This document shows positions 42,944-54,536 of a stretch of DNA of 64,000 nucleotides, piece by piece (position 1 is the stretch's first letter; each line of letters begins with the position of its first letter). The notes beneath the pieces were generated by a model, which had not been told where the DNA came from, ran no database searches, and saw only the letters and a list, made by a program, of their open reading frames with translations. The stretch lies in contig JALBUN010000045.1 of the NCBI GenBank assembly GCA_025174535.1, positions 2,976,001 through 3,040,000 of the forward strand, written 5' to 3'. Both the position numbers and the translations under genes were made by a program. This stretch comes from Cantharellus purpuraceus. Lineage: Eukaryota > Basidiomycota > Agaricomycetes > Cantharellales > Hydnaceae.

Positions 42944-44083
42944 CTACCGATAGGTATAATATCCCGAGCATTGCGAATGGGTTTGCATTTCAAGTGCCAT
43001 TTCCCGCCACGACTCCTGCCACCACGCCATCTCATTCTCCCATATCCCATTCTGCATCCTCATGCGCCCCTCAAAGAACTGCTTCAACGTCTCTCGATTC
43101 CCCAATCCATGCCTCGGAAACGGCTTCTCCAAGGTGTAATGCACAATGCGCATATCCACCAGCAGCTTCTCCCACAGCATCGGACTGCGCCGCTTTATCG
43201 CCATGTTGCCATTATAGGCAAACGGCAGGCGGACCGCCTGCGACCCAAAGTACACGTTCAGAAACGACTGCTCGGCCATGTCCAGCGGAAACACGGCCGT
43301 CTCGATCTTCTTGAGCATGTCCTCGAACACCGCCGTATTCGGCCGTACGAACAGCACGCCCGCGTTGAACGACATGAGGAACCCACGATCCGTGAAGATG
43401 TCTGGGACAGCAGCAAAATTGAACGGAAGCACGAAGAGCTCGTCAAAGCTTTTGCGGACCAGCGTGTCTGCATCAAGGTATACAAGGCTCTTGATGCCGA
43501 GAGAGTCTAATGTCCATATCCGAAGTTTCGTGTATTGATCCACGTACTGACTGTCTATGCCCTTGCCGTTATGAGGGGGTTTGACCAAGGACACGGGATG
43601 CAATGTCCAGCCAGCTGCAGTGGCCAGACAAAGCGTGCGAGGCGACAAGCGTCCCGGAATATATATCAGGATCATGCGCGCCTTTACATTTACAGCCTTC
43701 AGCGAGTGACCCAAGGTGGTTATCGCGGTGATGTACGAGTCCGTGTATAGTGACGAAACGACGGCATGCTCGTCGGGATTCAAGGTTGCAGACGAATTCA
43801 ATGACCAGAGGGGCACTGTCGTCCCATCAACAACCGAGACATTGTGTCTATTAGAGAATCAGCGTGAGTCATCAAACAGAGGCCAGACAAAGGCAGCTCA
43901 CAGGTCCTGGAAACGATCCAAGGGAGCAAACTCGTTTCGTCGAGGAAGTAGGACGAGGATAGAAAGAAAGACATTGATGGTCAGAAGGGCAAAGCAGCAA
44001 TACCGCCAGATGCGAGGGGTTTTTGTGGCATGTGGATTATAAGCATTGGGTAGCGGTGAGTAGTTGTAATCAGAGAGGGCCAT
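42944..44083 (-). CDS. GT8 family glycosyltransferase (glycogenin-like), paralog 1
   Basis: Two exons (44083-43902, 43847-42944; 54-bp intron, phase 2) encode 361 residues. The start MALSDYNYSPLPNAYN was chosen because paralog 2 begins likewise; an ATG at 44122 is an alternative. The cytoplasmic tail is short, then a signal anchor (CCFALLTINVFLSILVLL, residues ~28-46), i.e. a type II Golgi-like membrane protein. Catalytic domain: AVVSSLYTDSYITAITTLGH, the DxD motif in LVYLDADTLV, FNAGVLFVRP, QSFLNVYF and VHYTLEKPF. This is the glycogenin/GT8 fold using a nucleotide sugar and a divalent metal. Donor and acceptor are unknown. It is arranged head-to-tail with paralog 2. Confidence 0.9.
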
Positions 44084-46774
44084 ATCAAAGGGTGGGGTGA
44101 CCGCAGCGTGCCGTGCATCCACTCATTCATACAAGGAAAGTAATTATACAAACGATACAGCACCGCTTGATGAGACAGAACAGCACCGTGATCTTGGGAA
44201 AACAGTGCCCCACGTTGCATTTGCGTCTACTTGTGACAATACAGGCTGCCATGCACAGGTATACCCAGACACCCCGCCAAGCCGGCCAGATATGGGCATA
44301 GCCCTTTCCTTCGCGGAACGCTTTACTACGGCGCAGGCATTCTGATGTACCCATAGTTTTTTCGACGCAGCACTCGGGGAAGCTGCTGTATAGTGTCGCT
44401 TGATGTCCGAGGCGATGGCTGTCTTTAGACCCCGCCCTCCCAAGGCACGTTCGAGGCTCGGACAAAACTCGAAAAACAAGGAGCAGCACGTCTAGTCGAA
44501 CAAGAGGCGATGGGACTGCCAGCACAGACACCGACTGTTGACGGTAGCATCTTGTATCGAAGCATGTCACATAGAATCCGTGAGTTGTCGCTGGGGCTGT
44601 GCAGCTTTATCCTGCAAGCAGCGATATCCGCGATAATCCATTAACAGACCGTAGTGCAGCGGTCGGCTATATCAGCGTTATAGACATGAAGGAGGACAGT
44701 CCAGACCGGGGAGGGCGCTTATGGGCGCTTGCGCCGCACGTCGTGTATGTAAATCGGAAAGGACGGCCAACTGACACAACTGTCGAGCAGGCAAAAGTGA
44801 TGCTTAACCGCCAAAGGACTTGCGTCGACAGCGCTGAAGGCGCTTGCTTTCGCAAAGACTGATGCGCGATACCACCCCATAGCCCTCGCTCGCCCTTTCC
44901 CAATGTAGGTTTATCAATGACAATGCAGTACTGGAGCGACAGCATCAACCAAGGTACGTCTTTCGGTTGCCGCCTACTGTAGTCAGCTCACCGGAATATA
45001 TAGTCACCCCCGAGCCCGTCGTGATGGACAGAATTCCGATGGCAAGACGATTGCTCACTACCACCAGCCGGGTTTAGACACTGGATCAATCCATAGCTGC
45101 TTCAACGATAGCGGCTTGGTGCCACAAACTGACTGCTGGCGTTTCCCGATCATCAGCAGCCGGACATTCATTGACCACGGGATCCCTAAAAGCCACTTGA
45201 GCCGTCGCTGAACTGTCGCTGAGAGGCAGTCCCGTGCGGGAGTACCAGCGGCAGTCAAGTCCTTCCACCAAGAGACTATCCATCGTACAATCCTTGGAAA
45301 GGCAAAACAGATGCCCTGAAAGGGGCCAAGGCGTCAACGTCCCACTGCGGCACCCCTTACTGACGTGGATTCGCCATGGAATCCCCCAAAGGAAAGACAA
45401 GCCGAGACGCTGAGTACCCGCCTGAGGCCATTACATATATGACATACCTGGTGTGCCGTCAATCAGAAGGGCGTGTGCCATATACAAAACTATCTGCTTG
45501 CCGTACACAGAACCGTGATAATCCATCGGATCCATCTATCAAGCGCGGCGACATGATATGCCGAGGGGGGTCACGGTCTACAGCACCACGCTGCGCATAC
45601 CCCCCCATGTCTTGTTCTCCCCAGAGAGAGCCCTCTGACGCCTCACGCGCACGCCCCATGTGCAGACGTATCTACATCACAGGGCCGAGAGAAATAGGCG
45701 GAGGTGGAGGTGAACCGCACCACCCCTGGGCTGAGCTCCCACCACCACCACGACAAACACCTCCGCGATATGGGTGGGTGGGTGGCTACGTCTCTATGAC
45801 CGCGCGTCCTTTTCCAGGTGTATACCAGGGCGAGGAGCGGTGAGTGTTAGAGTATTGACGAGTGGCCTCCGCCACGCCGCCATGCTGCCACTGTTATGAC
45901 CGCTATGACTGCCATGAATAACTGCTATTGCCTCTCGACCTCTGAGCTCTAACCTCTGATCTTGGCACCTTGCTCCTTGCTCTTGGCTCTTGGCTCTTGG
46001 CTCTTGGCTCTTGCGGGCCACGGCATGACATACCACCACAACTGATGCGACGCCCATTCTCATGCCCCTGCCCCTGCCCACGCCCAAGCCCCAACGCAAC
46101 GACTCGACCCACGCATAGGTGTGCCCCGCCCCGCTTTCCGCACACACGAAACAGTTTATGCAGTACGCGCGTGTTGATACACATAGTCCACAACGACGAT
46201 TCTTAGATCCCCAATCACATGCATCTCTCGCACCAAACGACACTCAACACCATACTCTCCCTTACTGTATATACAAACCACTGCACATGCGGTACTTACA
46301 TTCCCCAAATGCAGAGATATTAGACGACCAGTGGCTACTCAAAAACGTGAACCAGATCACCTTCCCATTCTTGCACTTGCACGCACGCACGCACGCACAC
46401 CCATTTTGCCATATATTAATGTATACAGCAGGCTGTACATTACACTCCCCCCACTTCCTCTACTGTAATCAGCCTCCTCTCTCACAAAAAAACACAAAAA
46501 CCGAGTCCTATGCACGCGTCTCTAGCATTAGATATATAGGAAGAAAAAAACAAAAAGACAAGATTAATCGGCTATTTCTCTTGCTGCTGCTGTCATTGTT
46601 GCTGTTGCTATTGCTGTTTGATATTGTCATTGCTGGTGATGGTGGTATGCATGCATGGCCCGCCCAGGACCAATTGGGGGGTATACCCAGCGCCAAACCG
46701 CCGCCGTATCCCCGTCGACCGCGCATCGCGATCGGCGCCCCCCACCCCCGCCCCACGTCCGCCGCCGCCCACGC
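44084..46774. other. Intergenic region between GT8 paralogs
   Basis: About 2.7 kb without a gene I can support. It contains short ORFs (for example 45376-45843 plus), a CTCTTGG/CTTGGCT microsatellite at 45979-46013, an ACGC microsatellite near 46382-46400, and CTG/TTG-rich runs at 46577-46617 near the 3' end of paralog 2. It probably includes the promoter of GT8-1 and the 3' UTR of GT8-2. Confidence 0.5.
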
Positions 46775-47911
46775 CTACGAACACTGCGCCTGGCTCTGCA
46801 TGGCAATGGCCATCTCGCGCCACGACTCTTGCCACCACACCATCTCGTCGGCCCACAGCCCGTCCTGCACGGTAAGCCTGCCACGGAAAAACTGCTTGAG
46901 AGACTCTTGCGAGCCGAGGCCGTGCTTGGGGAACGGCTTTTCGAGGGTGTAGTGGACGATGCGCATGTCGTCGAGCATGGACTGCCAGAGGGTGGGGTTG
47001 CGGAATTTGATGGCGAGGTTGGCGTTGTAGGCGTAGGGGAGACGGCTGACCTGGGAGCCAAAGTAGACGTTCAAAAAGGCCTGCTCGGCCATGGTGGGGG
47101 GGTAGACGGCGGTCTCGAGCTTGGCGAGCATGTCGTGGAAGACGGGCGTGCTGGGACGGACGAAGAGCACGCCCGCGTTGAAGGCGATGGTGAAGCCGCG
47201 GTGGTTGATAAACACGTCTGGGACGGCGGCAAAGTTGAAGGGGAGGGAGAAGAGCTCGTCAAAGTTTCTGCGCACGAGCGTGTCGGCGTCGAGGTAGACG
47301 AGGGACTTTATGCCGAGGGAGTCGAGCGTCCAGATGCGGAGTTTGGTGTACTGGTCGGTGTACTGCGGGTGGACGCCCTTGCCGTTGTGGGGGGGCGGCA
47401 CGAGCTCGACGGGGTGGAGGGTCCAGCCTGCCGCCGCGGCGAGACAGAGGGTGCGCGGCGAGAGACGCTCGGGGATGTACACGAGCACCATCCGCGCCTT
47501 GACGTTGGCCGCCTTGAGCGAGTGGCCGAGCGTCGTGATCGCGGTCAGATACGAGTCCGTGTAGAGCGACGAGACGACCGCGTGCTCGGCGGGGTTGATG
47601 GCGACGGCGGGGGTCGTGATCGGGGGCAGCAGCGCCATGTCCACGACCGACACGTTGCTCCTGAAAAATAAAAACAAAAAACATGAGCGAGGAGCACACA
47701 CACACGTGCAGCTGGCCGACACGAACAATGGCTGGAAGCGGTCTAGGGGGTCAAACAGGTAGCTCCTGTGCACGATGAAGAGGTAGACAGAGAGAAAGAC
47801 GACGTCGACGCAGACGAGGGCGATGCAGGAGAGCTTCCAGAGCCGCGACGGATGGCGAGTGGCGGGCTTGTGGCCATTGGCGAGCGGGACATAGTCGTAG
47901 TCGTAGGCCAT
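46775..47911 (-). CDS. GT8 family glycosyltransferase (glycogenin-like), paralog 2
   Basis: Two exons (47911-47727, 47660-46775; 66-bp intron at the same place and phase as in paralog 1, with donor GTTCGT) encode 356 residues starting MAYDYDYVPLANGHK. The signal anchor is LSCIALVCVDVVFLSVYLFI. The catalytic domain is very similar to paralog 1: SSLYTDSYLTAITTLGH, LVYLDADTLV, FNAGVLFVRP, QAFLNVYFGSQ, VHYTLEKPF. The coding sequence is far richer in G+C than paralog 1, so codon use has diverged while protein identity stayed high. It shares a 133-bp divergent intergenic gap with RFC1. Confidence 0.92.
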   Translation of the reverse strand: MAYDYDYVPLANGHKPATRHPSRLWKLSCIALVCVDVVFLSVYLFIVHRSYLFDPLDRFQPLFVSASCTCVCAPRSCFLFLFFRSNVSVVDMALLPPITTPAVAINPAEHAVVSSLYTDSYLTAITTLGHSLKAANVKARMVLVYIPERLSPRTLCLAAAAGWTLHPVELVPPPHNGKGVHPQYTDQYTKLRIWTLDSLGIKSLVYLDADTLVRRNFDELFSLPFNFAAVPDVFINHRGFTIAFNAGVLFVRPSTPVFHDMLAKLETAVYPPTMAEQAFLNVYFGSQVSRLPYAYNANLAIKFRNPTLWQSMLDDMRIVHYTLEKPFPKHGLGSQESLKQFFRGRLTVQDGLWADEMVWWQESWREMAIAMQSQAQCS

Positions 47912-48044
47912 CGTAGTTTTGCTCTACTTCTTGTCCTCCAGCGTCTAAATCCACCCCTCCTCTCGTCACGTGACCTCCCATCGCGCACCGTCGCGGCGCA
48001 CCTGCAGGCAGCGCACACACCCACACACGCCCATAGCTACAGCC
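47912..48044. promoter_or_regulatory. Divergent promoter gap, GT8-2 / RFC1
   Basis: Only 133 bp separate the two start codons on opposite strands. The gap contains CACGTGAC (about 47967-47974), an E-box-like CACGTG that bHLH factors can bind. Co-regulation is possible but not shown. Confidence 0.5.
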
Positions 48045-51000
48045 ATGTCTCCCGCCCGGACTGGCTCGCAGGACATTCGTGCCTTCCTCGCCAAGCCCCA
48101 GCAGGACAAGAGTATGTGTTCCAATCGTTGTCTTCTCTCTTCTCACTGCGGTGCTAGGTGATGACAACCAGTGCGTCCGCAGTCGTCAGGGTGACATGCG
48201 CCGCTGATCCATACACGTCAAGCGGCGCGTCCGCCGCGCACCGCGTTGTGCACAGGCGCAGGTCCAACGTCATGCTGTCGTCTGACAGCGACGCCCCCAG
48301 AAAGACGCATGCCAAGCGCAAGCGCGAGACGGTCATTGTGTCGAGTGACGACGACGACGAGGACGGCAAGTCCAAGGCGGCCAAACCGCCTGCCAAAAGA
48401 CCAAAAGCTAATCTCATTGACGACGACGACGACGACGACGACGCAGGTACACGCAAGCCAGCACAGAAACACACACCCAAGGCCCCTGTAAAGAAGGAAC
48501 CTACTAAACCTGTTAAACCCACAGCAGCCACAGCAGCCACACCCGACGACCGCCCACCCGCCAAGAAACCAAGGTGCGCCACTCACATCTCCCCGCCGCA
48601 CACCCTCACCCGCCCCGACAGTTTCGCCGCCCTCGCCGCCAGACGCGCCGCCGGCCCCCCCGCACCCGGCTCCAAACCCGCACCCTCCGGCGCCCCCAAC
48701 TGTCTCGCCGGACTCACCCTCGTCTTCACCGGCGAGCTCTCCGCCTTCAGCAGGGACGAGGCCGTCGACCTCGCAAAGCGCTACGGCGCGTATGTCCTTT
48801 TGCCCCTTATTTCGCCTGTTTGTTCCTGATGCGTGCATGGGCGGCGCGCGCAGACGCGTCACGGGCCAGCCGTCTAGCAGGACCTCGTACGTGGTCGTCG
48901 GCGCCGACGCTGGCCCCTCCAAGCTCGCTGCCATCAAGAAAAATAACCTGCCCATGCTGGACGAGGATGGGTTTTTGAATATGATCGGCACCAGGTGCGT
49001 GTGCGTCGTGTTGTTCTTGATGGCCTCGCGTGTGATGGTTTCTCGTGTAGAGAGGGCGTTGTCGACGACAAGACGCGCGAGAAGATGGAGAAGGAGGAGG
49101 CCAAGATCCGCGCGGCGGCCAAAGAGCTCGACAAGCGCGACAAGGCGGGTGGCGGGTGCGTGTTACACGTTCATGTTCATGCTCCCTGTCGATGGTGATG
49201 GATCGGTGCACCGACTAGCGTACCGTCTTCGTCACAGTTGTGGACGACCAAGTATGCCCCGCAGTCGGTGAAGGAGATATGTGGGAATAAAGGGCAGGTG
49301 GAAAAGCTACAGGGGTGGTTACATGATTGGTGAGGCCCCTACACCCCCCTTACATCTTGACGCGTTGCTCACTCTTCCCCCCGCCAGGCAAGCCTCGCTG
49401 CGCGCGTCATTCAAGAAACCCGGCAAGACGGGGATGAACACGTTCCGCGCAGTGATGATCACGGGCTCGCCGGGGATCGGGAAGACGACGAGCGCGCATC
49501 TGTGTGCGCGACTGGAGGGGTACACGCCGATCGAGCTAAATGCCAGCGATGCCAGGAGTCGGAAGCTTGTCGAGGTGCGGGCGGCGGCGGGGTCCTTTTT
49601 TCTTTGAACGGGCTGAACGATGGAGTATTAGAATGCGACCAACATCAGCAATACGTCCCTCGACGGATGGATGTCGGGTGGAAAGGTGCGCGTTGGCTAC
49701 CATGGCGTCTTACCCCTCTATGCTGCGATGTGCTGACTAAGCCGATGGTGGCGGGACAGGCGACGACGCTGGCGGCGGGGGTGCAGGTGACGGACAAGTC
49801 TGTGCTGATCATGGACGAGGTGGACGGCATGTCGGCGGGGGACCGGGGGGGCGTAGGGGCGTTGAATGCGTTGATCAAAAAGACAAGGGTGGGTGGTTTT
49901 GGTGGTGATGTGTGTGGTTGATGATGCCGTTTGTGGGGTAGGTTCCGATTATATGTATTGCGAATGATCGGCAGGCGCAGAAACTCAAGCCGTTGTTGCA
50001 TACGACGTTTAACCTATCGTTTAAAAAGTGGGTCGTTTTTTTGATTTTTTTGTGATGTGTTTGGTTGATTGGTTGATGATAGACCTGATGCGGCGGCTAT
50101 ACGGTCGCGCATTATGAGTATATGCTTTCGGTGCGTGTCGTGTGCGGTGGTGGGTTTTCTTCTGATGTTCACAGCTGTGGGTGTGGTAGGGAAGGCATGA
50201 AGGTTCCCGGAAATGTGGTGGATCAGCTGGTGCAGGGGGCGCAGTCGGATATACGACAGGTTATTAATATGCTGTCGACATGGAGGTTGTCGAATGAGAC
50301 GATGGATTTTGATCAGGGGAAAGCGATGTACGTCTGAAGAGCTCATTCTCGTGAGCCCGTAACTCAATTTGGGGGGGGGGGGGTTTGTTTTTTCCGCTTT
50401 TCCTGGTGGTAGGGCCAAGATGAACGAAAAGTACATGTTGATGACACCATGGGGGGTGATGAATAAGATATTGGGGCCGTATGCGTTTTCGCCGACGGCG
50501 AGGGAGACGTTGGGCGATAAGATGGATATGTACTTTCAAGATCACAGTTTTGTGCCCATGTTTATGCAGGTGATGTTTTTGTGGGGTGGAGGTGGGTGCA
50601 GGGAGGCCGTTTTACTGATGTGTTGGATGGGCAGGAGAATTACGTGAAGATCGATCCGGCGCGTGCGAAGCATATGGAGGGACCGGAGCGTGATATGAAG
50701 AAGATGGAGCTGTTGGATAGGGCTGCGGCGTCGGTGTCGGATGGGGATCTTGTGGATGCGATGATTCATTCGTGCGTGTTTACTGGTGTTTTTGAGTGGT
50801 GCGCTTTTTTGATGTGTGCGCGGGGTGTGTGTGTAGGTCGGAGCAGCATTGGTCGTTGATGCCGTTGCATGCGGTGACGTCGACGGTGAGGCCGGCGTAT
50901 TATATGTATGGACAGGGGGCGTATCAGGGTGCTAATGCTATCATGTTCCCAATGTGCGTTCTCGGGGGCTTTTTATCCGTTCTGATGTGATATCTGATTT

Positions 51001-51845
51001 AATTTAATTTTTTTTTGGTTTGGTGCAGGTGGTTCGGGCACAACTCGAAGCAGGGGAGGTTGCAGCGGCAGCTGGCGGACGTGCAGGTGCGGATGAGGTT
51101 GAGGGTGTCGGGGGATAAGACGGAGATTCGACAGGCGTATGTGCCGGCGATGCATTTGCCGTTGGTGAAGCCGTTGATGGCGCATGGTGCGGTGAGTGGC
51201 TGGTGTGTTTGTATGCTTATTTTTTCATTTTCATTTTTATTTTTGTTGTAGGGTGCGGTGGATGGGGTGATTGAGTGTATGGACGAGTATTATTTGACGA
51301 GGGATGATTGGGATGCGATCGTGGAGCTGGGGGTGGGCGAGAGTAGGGATGATAAGGTGTTGAAGAAGATTGCTTCGGGGACGAAGACGGCGTTTACTAA
51401 GAGGTGCGTGTCGTGTGTGGGGTTCGCGTGTGTTTGTTATCACTGCTGATGCTATTCATTTGATACAAATAAAGGTATAATGCGATGGATCATCCTATCG
51501 CGTTTCATAAATCTACAGACCTCGGGAAGGGGCCTAGGAAGCTCGCGGCTGCGCCCTTGCCGGACCTTGAGGAAGCCTTTGACGTATGTTGTTTTTTATT
51601 ATTATTCTCTGATGTGTGCCACTGGGTGTGATGTTGATGAGTGTATGTGTTGATTCTATTGGCAGCTTGACGAGCCGGAAGAGGAGAAGGAGGAGAAGAA
51701 GCCGAGGGATCCGACGGGGGTTGCGGATGATAAGTTGTTGAAGGTGAAGGGGGGGAAGGGGAAGAAGGCGGCGGTAGGAGGGGGAGGTGGTGGTGGTGGT
51801 GGTGGTGGGTCAGGGTCTGCGGCAAAGGGCAAGGCGAAAAAGTGA
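48045..51845 (+). CDS. Replication factor C subunit 1 (clamp loader large subunit)
   Basis: Roughly fifteen short introns. The start MSPARTGSQDIRAFLAKP carries a PCNA-binding DIRxF-like motif as in other RFC1 N-termini. Then an acidic/basic linker with poly-Asp, a BRCT domain (CLAGLTLVFTGELSAFSRDE ... TSYVVVGADAGPSKLAAIKK), the AAA+ ATPase with Walker A TGSPGIGKTTSAHL (49465-49505), Walker B VLIMDEVDGM (49800-49830), IICIANDR (sensor 1 region), SDIRQVINML (sensor 2/arginine region), the C-terminal RFC1 domain (WSLMPLHAVTSTVRPAYYM, YAPAM-type VPAMHLPLVKPL) and a K/G-rich tail ending at the TGA 51843. It loads PCNA onto primed DNA. Exon junctions in 48110-48480 are uncertain. Confidence 0.93.
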
Positions 51846-52290
51846 GGGTTAACTTGGGGGGTTAACCTTGGGGGGGATATTGCCGCTGGAGAGGGGGGAG
51901 GGGATCTGATTCGGTGTGAGGTCATGGTGGTGAGCGGTTGACATTTGGTTTTTTTTTTTTTTTTCTTTTCTATGTTTTTTTTTTGAAAATGTCGGAAGGG
52001 AACTCCGGGGTGAAAAAATTGAAAATAAAAGACGGTTTTGAATGCCTTTTGGGTGGCACTTGTTGGGAGGCAAAAAAAGTGAGGGTTAACTTGGGGGGAA
52101 TATTGCCGCTGGAGAGGACGGGATCTGATTCAGTGTGAGGCCATGATGGCGAGCGGTTGGAAAGTGACATTTGGCTGTTTTCTTTTTTTTTTTTTGTAAA
52201 TGTCGGAAGGGAAATTTGGGGTGAAAAAATGAAAATAAAAGACGGTTTTGAATGTTTTTTGGATGGGACTTGTTGGGAGAGGTGGAGCGG
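51838..52290 (+). repeat. Tandem duplication (about 236 bp x2) starting at the RFC1 stop codon
   Basis: AAAAAGTGAGGGTTAACTTGGGGG at 51838-51861 recurs at 52075. The following sequence (CCGCTGGAGAGG, GGATCTGATTC, GAGCGGTTG, a T-run, AATGTCGGAAGGGAA, AATAAAAGACGGTTTTGAATG) is repeated in order. The duplicated segment begins with the last codons of RFC1, so the second copy contains a spare stop/3' UTR. AATAAA may serve as a polyadenylation signal in both. A more divergent third copy lies at 54010-54175. Confidence 0.85.
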
Positions 52291-53059
52291 AGGAGTGGGG
52301 AGCCGGTGGTATCTGCAAAAAAAGGGGGCAAGGGGAGGGATAAAGCATAAAGTTTAAAAGTGTGGGATGGATCGAGCAACAACGCGTAACGCATTGGTTG
52401 GCTTTTCTGTGGAGAAGGCATGTGACCTTCTGTTCAAAGCGTACTGCCACCTGTAAGGAGGCGAGTGGACATATACTATCAGGCATCAGGTAGATGATCA
52501 CCCCAGGTAAGTGAAAAAACTCACTGGCACTGATGCTGAAGCCCCCTGCATGTTGTCAATTATGATCAGGACACTCATAAAACATGTCATAAATATGTGT
52601 GTACTGGTACAAGTGCCTAGCCCGTCTACCAACAGCTGCATGATAGCCACAAGGCAACCGAGGAGGGTAAATGCACTTTAGTAATCCAGACACCTGTTCA
52701 ACTGCTTTTTTTTTTTTCGTATAGAAGTAATATATCACATGTACAAAAGCAGTAGCAAATTTCTCCGAGTCCTTCCCACATGCAGGGGAAGAAATATACA
52801 TAGCATGCTTCATGTGGCGTGAGTGGCACCGGCTCAATACACGTGAATCAAGCAGAGCTTGAAGCGTGTTTAAGGGTCAATCAAGGAAGGCTGCATGGCC
52901 TGAGTTTTAACACGCCTTGTGTATCTGCCGCAGTGACCATATGTGACGGATATGTGGCAAATGTGTGACGAGTCAGCCGGAAAAATGGGCATCTAGGTGG
53001 TTCATCAGCGCATTCCCAAGTTTCAAAAGTATTTATCAATCCAACTTATATTAGAAAGC

Positions 53060-53503
53060 ATTTGTTACCAATAATTATTGGCTACGGTGTATGCTGGGCA
53101 GAATAATAGGTACTAGTACACCATGGGAACTTGATAGTAAAGAACACGTCCACCCCTACCCACAACACGCTGCATCTCGCCTCACATGGCTGCCATCCAG
53201 CCTGAGCTGCTTTACAGCTCCTCTACCCCCTCCCTCCATTGTTCTCACCGGCTGACCCAACTTTTTATTTGGACCCACCCCGTGAGATCAGCACACCTTC
53301 CCCTGGCTCACCTCTCTATCTCACCGCCTCGGTTACCACAGCCACGTTCAACCTTCACGCACCTGGAGAGTTTTCCACACACGACCTCGATCAACTGCTC
53401 CGCGCAGCAATCGAGGTCTGTCACGTTCCTGTCACGTGTAGAGCACCTGTGAGAATTATCAATGACCTTAGCGCTTATATTATAGTAATTATTGGTAACA
53501 AAT
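53060..53503. repeat. Inverted repeat pair (possible MITE-like insertion)
   Basis: ATTTGTTACCAATAATTATT at 53060-53079 and its near-complement at 53486-53503 form imperfect inverted repeats about 440 bp apart; the similarity continues a few bases outward. No target duplication was identified. Confidence 0.45.
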
Positions 53504-53548
53504 ACTATCTATTATTGAAGCTGACATGCAACAACCGTTGACAGCAAT

Positions 53549-53690
53549 ATATGGTAACAGCTCCTTTCAAGTTAGTAGCGGACATATATGGTAACGGCTC
53601 CTTTCAAGTTGGTAGCGGACATATATGGTAAAAGCTTCTTGTAAGGAGGCGAGCGGACATATATGGTAACAGGTCCTTGTTAAGTTGCCG
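53549..53690 (+). repeat. 37-bp minisatellite, about four units
   Basis: Units of CATATATGGTAACGGCTCC plus TTTCAAGTTGGTAGCGGA repeat at 53549-53690, with increasing divergence to the right (AAGCTTCTTGTAAGGAGGCG variant, then CAGGTCCTTGTTAAGTTGCCG). Confidence 0.8.
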
Positions 53691-54009
53691 CTAAGGAGAT
53701 CGGCTCAATACCCCGTCGACCCCTTACACCGTCGGCTCCTTACACCACTCGTCCACACCACTCATTGTTCATTTTATGATATATACATCGTGTTTTCTCT
53801 CACCTCGCGTTTTTTTGCGCTCCTCCCGTTCTGAACCGGCCCCCGTTCGAAGCGCCAGTATCCGACTGCTTCACACCCACCCACTGCACCCTCCCATGCA
53901 AATATCTTTTGTCTCTTTCAGGCTTTCCGTCGACTTGAGCACGGGCCTGGGATTCCTTCGTCCGGTTGTGCAAGATGAGCGGTGGCACGCAATATAATCT
54001 TTGCTCACG

Positions 54010-54175
54010 CGTCACGTACGACGCTGGGGTGGATCTGATTCAGTGAGGGCCACGTGGGGCACCCAAAGTGGGCGGTTGGCGTTGAGATGATGACATGGCT
54101 TTGTTGTATGCGGAAGAAAAATCTGGGTCCAAAAGAAGAAAAAAGGTTTTTGAATGGCCTCGTTTGATGGCTGGT
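54010..54175 (+). repeat. Divergent third copy of the RFC1 3'-flank repeat
   Basis: Shares CGCTGG-GGTGGATCTGATTCA, GTGAGGGCCA, GGGCGGTTG, CGGAAG and TTTTTGAATGGC in the same order as 51880-52040 and 52110-52260, with a different length between blocks. Confidence 0.55.
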
Positions 54176-54536
54176 ACTCTCACATAAGAGGTAGTGGCGG
54201 CGACCGGCCAATTACTATTTAAGGCGATTGTCAGCCGTCCCCGTCAGTTTCAAGCTCCAAGGTTATAGAGAAGGCCCGGAGGATAGACCGCCGGGGCCCC
54301 GCCTGTTGCCTGTCGTTTTATGAGCGCTGGGGATTATCCTGCCATTGATTTGAGACATGAGGCCATAGGTTTTATATTGCAACTGAAGGTCACGTGATTT
54401 TGGGTCGTGGCGTGCCAGTCCTCTGGGACAAGCGCCCGCCGTGGGCTGCACGACTCGTCGCCCGCCCACCACACATTTTTGCTCGTTGTTGCCTCGGTAG
54501 CAGTTTTACTACAAGCGGGGTCTTCCTTACGTATTG

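Larger units (their letters stand above)
52291..54536. other. Intergenic between RFC1 and CstF64, repeat-rich
   Basis: No complete gene. Contents: a stretch at 52448-52490 that matches 53635-53665 (GTAAGGAGGCGAG); an inverted repeat pair at 53060 and 53486; an ORF-like piece 53239-53541 (PADPTFYLDPPRE, VTTATFNLHAPGEFSTHDLD) that could be the start of a lost gene; a 37-bp minisatellite; and the third copy of the RFC1 3'-flank repeat. The CstF64 promoter must lie near 54400-54530. Confidence 0.5.

Noticed and set aside
45376..45843. 155-codon plus ORF between the GT8 genes
   Set aside because: Pro/Arg-rich with no conserved motif, no intron logic and a competing minus ORF; treated as chance.
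46655..47671. Long plus-strand ORF (338 codons) opposite GT8-2
   Set aside because: It is the complementary-strand shadow of the G+C-rich GT8-2 coding sequence. The minus strand has the DxD motif, signal anchor and intron matching paralog 1.
48218..48991. Minus-strand ORF of 257 codons in the RFC1 5' region
   Set aside because: Shadow of the RFC1 linker and BRCT coding sequence, with no family resemblance of its own.
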